The notes below the pieces were generated by a model, which was given only the letters and a program-made list of their open reading frames with translations, was not told the origin of the DNA and searched no databases. Shown here piece by piece: positions 56,577 to 64,000 of a stretch of 64,000 nt of DNA (the stretch's first letter is position 1; the number at the start of each line of letters is the position of its first letter). Location: contig OZ024874.1 in the NCBI GenBank assembly GCA_964017185.1, forward strand, positions 35,998,721 through 36,062,720. Reading direction: 5' to 3'. The translations under genes and the position numbers were made by a program. Source of the DNA: Rugalucina vietnamica (taxonomy: Eukaryota > Mollusca > Bivalvia > Lucinida > Lucinidae).

Positions 56577-56935
56577 AGGTACAAGTAGGCAAAGATCAGG
56601 AAAAGGCGCAATCAGAAAAAGATTCCCACTCCAAAAACCGAGGTGGGAAAAAACCAAACTAACAATCAGGTACTTATACCATGAAACATATCGTAAGCCG
56701 AATGAGCAGCTATTTTCCCAATAGGTGGCCACTCAGTTACCTTAACTTAACTAAAAATATGAAAACATACATAAGGCGCCAACAGCACAAAAAATTTTTA
56801 AACACCAAGACATAAAACAAAAAGAACCACTACAGAAGTATCGACTTGGAACGATCAGTAACACAAAGTTACTGGCGGGCTTAAACCGGTTTTACAGGTA
56901 CCTAACCTCACCCTCAGCTTCTGCAGTGGTTCAGT
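56577..56935 (-). mobile_element. ~290 bp repeat family, most complete copy
   Basis: On the minus strand: CTGAACCACTGCAGAAGCTG, CCCGCCAGTAACTTTGTGTT, ACTGATCGTTCCAAGTCGAT, then the whole body, to TTTGCCTACTTGTACCTTTT. It stands alone, with no PHD, endonuclease or RT sequence next to it. No tRNA-like head, no TIR and no A tail were seen. Confidence 0.8.
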
Positions 56936-57059
56936 GATAAACAAGAAATAAGAAATCATATTAAGAAAATACTAAACATTGATACCAGCGTTTAACATGA
57001 ATAACGGAAAGCAGAGTGAGCAGCTATTGAAGGTATTAGGTGGTCACAGTGATAACTTT

Positions 57060-57270
57060 CAGATCTTTCTGGCAATATTTGACCTTTCGGTTTAAATTAA
57101 CAGTTTAATAGATCAAGGTCAACCCAAGGTCATGATTTTTATAAACTATGAAGGGCCAGAGCCCAATGCTACATACCAAGTTTCATTGAAATTGGTCCAT
57201 CGATTCCAGAGAAGTTGATTTTTAAAGGATTTAACCACATATGGGCATGGCGGCCATCTTGGTCATGTGA
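57060..57270 (+). repeat. Solo pearl-like unit
   Basis: AGGTCAACCCAAGGTCATGA, ACATACCAAGTTTCATTGAA and GGCGGCCATCTTGGTCATGT follow the same order as the units at 52.4-54.2 kb. The last part recurs at 59398-59430. Confidence 0.7.
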
Positions 57271-59529
57271 CCAGATTACTCTTATATCATACTTAAGGCA
57301 CGTATGTGTGGTCACTGTATATACATGTTTGAAGATTTACCTGTATAAAAAGCATTTTTTTGTTGTCAACAATGTTACATTCTTTAGCATGCTTTATTAT
57401 GAGGCTGTTGAATATGCTGCAAATACATAGATTTGTGTGAAATGAGCGGTCAGCTCAGAGCAAGTGAGTCATTTTTCAGTTACTTCTGGGTTGAAATCGT
57501 GGAACCCATTTTTCTTAGCTTTTTGAAAAAATAAGCCAGATATTTCGATGTAGTCATTGACTTCAGTCATATATAAGAACCTGAAACAAAAGGCATGTCT
57601 TCTTTCAGCAAACAATAAGCGTACACGAGCCGACCCAAGTTACCCACTTTGAGAATTTTCCAAAATAATATGTTTACACTAACTTTTCCCAGAGAAATAC
57701 ATTTCCATGACCCCATAATAATCCTTAATTTTTCAGATTTTGTATCCTAGACATGTAGGCTTTGAAAATGCATTCCATTTTCCAGGAAATGGGTCCCACA
57801 AAAAACAGTTACATTTCCTATTCTAAACCAAGCTATTTAAAATTTTAAAAGGATAACTATATTGAGTCATTCCTAGTATCTGTGACGTCCATAAGCAATA
57901 AATGCACATTAGCATTTTGATTGACAGATGTAAAAAAAACAACAGTAGATGTCTGCTTAACATACCCCACCCACTCATGTCAATATTGATAAAGTCTCAA
58001 GGGCCATAGTACATTGCCATAACATTCATTTGATATTCGGTCAGCATTCTGGGTGGATTAACCATTTTATCTCCATTTTATGTGTGTTTTATAATTTTTC
58101 ACGAATAAATAAATTCAATGATTTAAATATTAGTATCAAGGTTAAATTGTTAAGTTCATGCATCTCTCTCAGACCAATTATAATATTCTAGAGCATTGGT
58201 GGGATATGAGTATTTTGTAAGTACACCCTATTACTTAGAATCGCATGAGAGGTGGGTGTGGAAACTATGTAATTATACATCATGCAAATGTTTTCTTGCT
58301 GAGGACAATTTTATGGCATTAAGGTGGTCCCTCTGACAATACCAACAGTCTTGAGAATAACATATGCAATACCTTGCAATGGATATAGTTTTCCCCTCGT
58401 TTTTCCTCACTTTTTGACATTTTCATTAATTTTCATGAATTTGCAAATGAAATAATTTTTACGACAGTACCAGGTCATCCATAAATTTGTCATATGATAT
58501 TACTGGTTCAATAACAAAGTGACACAATGACAGTTTGGGTCTATAATTAGTTAATTTATTGATTTTTTAAATATTTTTTGCCATTTTTCATGAAAATTAA
58601 TGAATATGCAAATAAGATAATTGGCATTTCTTACCAGAGGAAAAAGGGCTATGTGCAAAAAAAATCGCAAGAGATTCCCATTCGACATTGACTATAAAAG
58701 AGAATCGATCATTTTCTGATCATCACCACCGGCATGGAGAGTGGCTATATTTAGCTAGTTAATAGAAAAAAAAGAAACATTTGGGCTGTGAGCATAACCT
58801 TTGAACCACAGATCTTATTTTTAATTGTAAACGCCTCAGTGGCCTCAACTGAGACCAATGGAGAGGTTCTGTGGGAGAAAGAATTTTATAGCATCAATGA
58901 TCTCTATTCTACATGGATCGGCTTTTGAATATATTATTATCTCAACTTCAATCTCATAATGAGGTTTTTCTGTGTATTTGTATGCGCAATATTGCGGACA
59001 GTCCAAAACTCGACGTGAGCAATATTTGATTCCGTACAGTTTCAATATCGCGGACAGTCATGTGGCAAACACTGCGTAACAATCCTTGAAAACACTATTT
59101 TCTGAAGATTTGACCCAAATCCACGTGTTTTGTAATAGAGAATTGATTTAAAGTACATATATCCCTCATGAAAACTCGTTGACCACATTATTTTGAAAAT
59201 AAACAAGAGTCATTAAAAATCAGAATTTGTAAATTTGTCAAATCTATGCTACTTATCTATCTTTTTCTTGTATTTTCACATAATATAAAGCTTGTCCATA
59301 TTGCTCGAATAAAGAAATAACAAGTAGCCCAGGGGCAACGATCGCTCACCTGAGAGTCAACAAGTACAGTCATTGGACAAAGTAATTGGGTTTTTTACCA
59401 TATATGGGTATGGTGGCCATCTTGGTCATGTGACCTTGGAAACCTACTTACATCAGCAGAAGAGCTCTTGTCTGGATTGTGTATCCTCTTTTCTGCCATT
59501 TTGGTTCACTTGAAAAAATCATCTAACAA
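57271..59529. other. Non-coding interval
   Basis: A diverged direct repeat occurs at about 58420-58490 and 58580-58640 (TTCATTAATTTTCATGAATT against TTCATGAAAATTAATGAATA, followed by GCAAAT..GATAAT and TACCAG). No gene recognised. Confidence 0.4.
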
Positions 59530-61860
59530 GGTCAGAGTCCTATAATGACCCCCGGGGTGGGGCCATATTTGACCCCAGGGGCAAGATTGGCAGGATTTAT
59601 GTAGAGCTCCACATAACAATGTTGTATATCAAATATACAAGCTTTGTGTCATGCTGTTGCAGAGAAGATGTTTTTCATAAATTTTCATTATAAGTCTATG
59701 GTAGATAATGACATGCCTGGGGCGTGGCCTGTATGGACCCCAGGGGCACCGTTGGCAGCCTTTATAAAGGAGAGTATTATACATTGGTCCACACAACATA
59801 TGAAAGCTCTGGACCATATGGTTTCGGAGAAGAATATTTTTTTATGTTTTCCCATGACGCCCCCGGGTCGGGGCCCGTATGGACCCCAGGGGCACAGTTG
59901 GCAGGATTTATGAAGAGGACCACTATACATTGCTAAAAACAAAATATGAAAGAATTGGGCCTTGTGGTTTCGGAAAAGAAGATTTTTTAAAGTTTTTCCC
60001 ATGACGCCCTTAGGGTGGAGCCCGTATGGACCCCAGGGGCACGGTTGGCAGGATTTATAAAGAGGAACACTAATACATTGCTACAAACAAAATATGAAAG
60101 CTCTGGGCCTTGTGGTTTCAGAGAAGAAGATTGTTTTATGTTTTTCCCATGACGCCCCCGGGGCGAGGCCTGTATGGACCCCAGGGACACGGTTGGCAGG
60201 ATTTAAAAAGAGGACCACTATACATTGCTACTGACAAAATATGAAAGCTCTGGGTCTTGTGGTTTCGGAGAAGAAGATTTTTATGTTTTTCCCATTGTAA
60301 GTCTATGGGAGCTAATGACCCCCGAGGGCGGGCCCATTTTTGACCCCAGGGGCATGATTGGCAGGATTTATATAGAGGACCACTAAACATTGCCACATAC
60401 AAAATATGAAAGCTTTGGGCCTTGTGGTTTTGGAGAAGAAGATTTTTCTATGGTTTTCCCATGACACCCCAGGGGCGGGGCCCGTATGGACCCCAGGGGC
60501 ACGGTTGGCAGGATTTATAAAAAGGACCATTATACATTGCTACACAAAATATGAAAGCTCTGGGCCTTGTGGTTCTGGAGAAGAAGATTTCTTTATGTTT
60601 TACCCATGACTCCTCCGGGGCGGGGCCCGTATGGACCCCAGGGACACGTTTGGCAGGATTTATAAAGATGACCACTATACATTGCTACACACAAAATATG
60701 AAAGCTTTGGGTCTTGTGGTTTCGGAGAAAAAGATTTTTTTAAAGTTTTTCACATGACGCCCTCGGGGCGGGGCCCGTATGGATCCAAGGGGCACAGTTG
60801 GCAGGATTCATAAAGAGGACCACTATACATTGCTACTGACAAAATATGAATAAAATAATAGAACTGAGATCCTTTAAGAGCAGTGAACATATTAATGAGA
60901 AAGGGGATGGGCCATACCATGGTTTCGGCTACTTAAGCCTCTTCAGTGACCCTATAAATTGGCAACATGATCCCAATGAGAATTACTTTAATTTTCCATC
61001 TTTTAGCAAGATAGTCGATACAAAGACTATAATAATCGAAATGGGGCCAAATATATTAAATGTTGGTTAGAAAATGAATCTTAACCAATAATAATTTTCT
61101 GATTTCTCAGAATACCACCACTGATCTCAAAGGACCAAAAGAAAAATATAATCTGCACTATGGATGATGTAAGGGGAGACTTTTTAGGGCCGCCACACGG
61201 CACAACACCAGCTGCAGTAATAGCAAATAAAAATAGAACTGAGATCCTTTAAGAGAAGTGATCCTTTAAGAGCAGAAAGCTCTGGGCCTTGTGGTTTCGG
61301 AGAAGAAGATTTTTTATGTTTTTCCCATTGTAAGTCTATGGGAGCTAATGACCCCCGGGGCGGGGCCATTTTTGACCCCAGGGGCATGATTGGGAGGATT
61401 TATATAGAGGACCACTAAACATTGCTACATACAAAATATGAAAGCTCTGGGCCTTGTGGTTTCAGAGAAGAAGATTTTTTTTATGTTTTCCCCATGACGC
61501 CCCCGGGGCGGGGCCCGTATGCACCCCAGGGGCACCTATGGCAGGATTTATGAAGAGGACCACTTAACATTGCTACACACAAAATATGAAAGCTCTTGGC
61601 CTTGTGGTTTCAGAGAAGAAGATTTTTATATGTTTTTTTTTTCCATTGTAAGTCTATGGGAGCTATCCGTTGCCATTGAAACCACAGTTCTAATCCGACC
61701 TTTCACAACCTTTCCCCCTCCTCAATGATGCTTTATATAAAATTTGATCACGATTGGCCTTGTTGTCTTAGAGATATTTACGTTTGAAAATGTGAACGGA
61801 CAGACGGACGCACGCACGGACGGACGCACGGACGGCCGCCGGCTCAACCACTATACTATG
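59530..61860 (+). repeat. Second ~150 bp tandem array (pearl-like), ~12 units
   Basis: The unit has GGGGCCCGTATGGACCCCAG, GGCACGGTTGGCAGGATTTA, CTATACATTGCTAC, GCTCTGGGCCTTGTGGTTTC and GAGAAGAAGATTTTT. Starts near 59722, 59873, 60018, 60169, 60330, 60478, 60624, 60773, then after an insertion near 61350 and 61511. Spacing is 145-161 bp. The array ends in (GGACGGACGCAC)-type repeats at 61798-61840, as does the 52-54 kb array. Confidence 0.9.
60849..61277 (+). mobile_element. ~430 bp insertion in the tandem array
   Basis: Interrupts a unit between ACAAAATATGAA and AAGCTCTGGGCC. Near-direct repeats AATAGAACTGAGATCCTTTA lie at both ends (60858 and 61233), the second followed by an extra GATCCTTTAAGAGCAG. 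The interior has GGTTTCGGCTACTTAAGCCT and CACACGGCACAACACC. Its left end resembles 36325-36400. Unclassified. Confidence 0.65.
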
Positions 61861-62848
61861 ACCTGTCGCACGTTAATGACGTCGGTTTGAAAAAGATCCC
61901 ATCTACCCGCCTTCAAAATCCCATAAAAATGCGAAATATTAAGATATTTTGCTTCAAATTATACTAAATCAATCCTATTAAAATTTGTGTTCTTTTGGTG
62001 ATAACCATAGAATAATATCTTTTGTACTTTTATTGCCAAAAAAACACAGAAGTTATAGCCAAACGTCATTTTTACGCTGTCCCGCGTAACATTTGTTTGC
62101 ATCATAGAACAGGATTTGCCCATATTTTCGTGGCGCCAAATGATTGTCGTCTGCATTTTGGACGTGACGGAGCCATGTCATTTCCGATTTCGACAGAAAA
62201 AACAAGATGGCCTTCGGTAAGTTATAAAACTATGAAAATTCAAAGAAACGCGACTGCTGTTAACTGTCCCCATCAATTTCCTACAAAGGGGTTGTTGGAT
62301 GTGCACTTGATTTTGGAAGTGAAGATTACAATCTTATATGACGAATTTTTGCCAGAATAAAACGTTTATATCCTTATACCAATAGGCCGAATTTTAAACA
62401 ATTCAGGCTAAATCTTAATACAAATTACAGAATCTATATACACTTCTTGAAAATGTATATACACTTCTTGTACGTCATTTTAACAGAATATTTGAATATA
62501 CGGCTGATAAAACGGTGTGTTGGTGGTTTTTTAAAAATCTTTATCTGATTGTAAAATCTGTCATATGATACAAAAGAGTATACGAAATTACTCACAAATT
62601 CGAGGCATTATTAGAGTCGTCTTGTTATATAAACCTCAACGCGACAAAATGTACCTTCGGACATTCCGACATTACTAGTAGAAAGCAGCAAAAAGCTGAA
62701 AAATGATGTAATATACGACGTTTTAGAAATAACACTTTATTTGTTATCTTTGAACACTGGGCCACCAAATGAATGAGTTTTAAAACATGTTTATTTTCAA
62801 TATTTGGAGTTATCTGTCCTTGTTTTAGCCCAAAATACACATAATTTT
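61861..62848. other. Interval with a possible gene start
   Basis: Mostly AT-rich. At 62204-62222 the sequence AACAAGATGGCCTTCGGTAAGT combines a good initiation context, ATGGCCTTCG, and a consensus splice donor GGTAAGT. That would be a first coding exon of only MAF plus one base. Nothing else supports a gene here, and the downstream exon cannot be identified in the window. Confidence 0.2.
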
Positions 62849-63003
62849 GCTTTATCTGTTGGTTCCAGCTTACACATGCTTAATATTGGAAACTCATGTA
62901 ACCAAAAAAAAGAAGAAAAAAAAAACCCTGAGAGAAAAATCAATAATCCAAGAGAGGTATTTGCAATATTGATTTAAGTAAGCTGGGAACCAGTAGATAA
63001 AAC
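62849..63003. mobile_element. Small hairpin element (~155 bp)
   Basis: GCTTTATCTGTTGGTTCCAG with CTTAC is mirrored by GTAAGCTGGGAACCAGTAGA and TAAAAC; the inner TTAATATTGG pairs with GCAATATTGATTTAAG. The loop is A-rich. MITE-like. Confidence 0.65.
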
Positions 63004-63131
63004 TGATTTGGTGAATTCCCCGGGGGTAGGGACCCTGGTTACAAATGACTAGTGGATAACTCCTTTATAATATAGTCTCCGTACTTTGCTCAAAACTGTG
63101 TCAAAGATTTATTCGCACCGCTTGATCTTTT

Positions 63132-63385
63132 TGAGCATTCCGGTCATTTTCGAGAAGGCTATCGGAGTAACACGAGAGTAGAACACGAGTATCCCGAGTA
63201 ACAATCCTGAACAGCTCTAGTTACACCCGAGTTACTGCAATATGCATGCGCATCTACGTCATGTGCATGTGTATTACTGTAACTCGGGTGTAACTCGAGC
63301 TGTTCTGGATTGCTCTTCGGGTTACTCGGATAGCCTTCTCGAAAATGCTCTCCCAGTAACACGAGTAACTCGAGTAGGAATGCCA
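63132..63385. mobile_element. Palindromic MITE rich in GAGTTACTCG
   Basis: CATTTTCGAGAAGGCTATC (63145) pairs with GATAGCCTTCTCGAAAATG (ending 63347). The arms continue through CGAGTAAC, GAACAGCTC and TTACACCCGAGTTAC to a loop around GCGCATCTACGTCATG. Outer TGAGCATTCC and GGAATGCC extend the symmetry. A further direct GTAACACGAGTAACTCGAGT follows at 63354. Non-coding. Confidence 0.75.
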
Positions 63386-63398
63386 AAGTAATTTAAAA

Positions 63399-64000
63399 TA
63401 CACAGATCTATGCGCAGACGTATCACTGTTACAATTGTAATGCGCTGTTCGGCATTGCCAGGGGATAATTTCCGACAGTCACAGCCTCTGGTGAGGAATT
63501 ATTTTGGCGTTTCACCAGCAAACTATTCTGATTCACAATGCGTACATAACTGGTCCGAACCTTTACACGCCACCTCATCAGAACCGCCTCAGTCAGGCGA
63601 GGCGGTACAATCTATGTTTAATCAACTTAAGAAAAATAGGAGCGCACACATGTAATATGAATATTGTACATCTACAGAAAGAACGAAATCTTTACTGCAT
63701 TTCTTTTACTGAGTGTATCAAGCATTTAAATAATCTACAAATATCTGTTTCCCGACAGAGCCTCAGAGTCACAGTCAGTTGAGACGGTATGAATTAGAAG
63801 AAGAAGTGGTGGTACAAGCTGCTCACCAAGTGTGAATGAAAGGTATTTCGAAATTGCACTGTTGTGACAGCGAAACAATATTCATTTCGTCGCTTTATTG
63901 TTTACTTTTTTTTCACTTTCAACATTGCTTGTCTTGCAGGGGTATACTATAAGCCCTGTTTGCAGCCAATTTCTTGTGTCCTCTGAAATCTCTAAAATGT
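63399..64000 (+). repeat. Segmental duplication, copy 2 (runs off the window)
   Basis: Same sequence as 54429-55012 and continues to the last base. Differences noticed: GTGAGG for GGGCGG at ~63491, an insertion AATATGAATATTGTAC at ~63653, and CTCAGAGTCACA at ~63762. The left boundary lies just right of the palindromic MITE. Confidence 0.85.

Noticed and set aside
59644-61387. Overlapping frames of 60-104 codons in the ~150 bp array
   Set aside because: Same repeated peptide in several frames and both strands; repeat artefact.

Overview
This window looks like transposon-saturated nuclear DNA from a marine invertebrate, most likely a bivalve mollusc. The grounds are: eukaryotic non-LTR retrotransposons with animal-type domains; AT-rich sequence full of (TA)n, (CT)n, (TATC)n and (TG)n microsatellites; tRNA-derived SINEs; and arrays of about 150 bp carrying the 'AGGTCAAGGTCACC' / 'CCAAGTTTCA' type of repeat known from bivalve pearl/BIV160-like elements. 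The bivalve assignment is inference. No intact host gene, genuine tRNA, rRNA, operon or CRISPR array was found. Nearly every open frame is a LINE relic or chance readthrough of a repeat.

Layout: 0.8-2.7 kb is a palindromic MITE split by a pearl-like tandem-repeat element. 3.2-5.8 kb holds foldback elements. 7.0-11.4 kb is a CR1/L2-like LINE (LINE-A) with a tandemly duplicated PHD-finger module, an AP endonuclease and a reverse transcriptase. It is broken by frameshifts, a FADD-to-FAND change and an inserted ~290 bp repeat. 12.1-13.0 kb is a 362 bp tandem duplication ending in a palindrome. 13.3-17.2 kb holds two copies of a mariner-like non-autonomous element, the first carrying two nested insertions and the second an internal inversion. 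18.5-26.8 kb is a second decayed LINE (LINE-B), interrupted by a ~1 kb inverted-repeat element and by a 3,667 bp foldback element. The foldback arms are tandem repeats, and it is bounded by ATAAAG on both sides.

27-30.9 kb is AT-rich DNA with microsatellites, a third copy of the 362 bp unit and SINEs. 30.9-36.3 kb is a 40 bp minisatellite of about 130 copies with higher-order structure. 38.2-50.2 kb holds several copies, in both orientations, of an unclassified ~2 kb repeat family. These are interspersed with a PIF/Harbinger-like element (TTA target duplication, transposase relic), a 2.5 kb foldback element, a perfect-TIR MITE and another foldback. 52.4-54.2 kb is a three-unit pearl-like array in which two units carry the same SINE insertion. 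59.5-61.9 kb is a second ~150 bp tandem array with its own insertion. 54.43 kb and 63.40 kb begin two copies of a segmental duplication that runs off the window end.

The most notable biology is structural. At least a dozen separate palindromic or foldback elements lie within 64 kb, several with readable insertion sites and intact target duplications, and they are nested into one another and into LINEs. The best candidate for an undescribed element is the foldback at 23040-26706.
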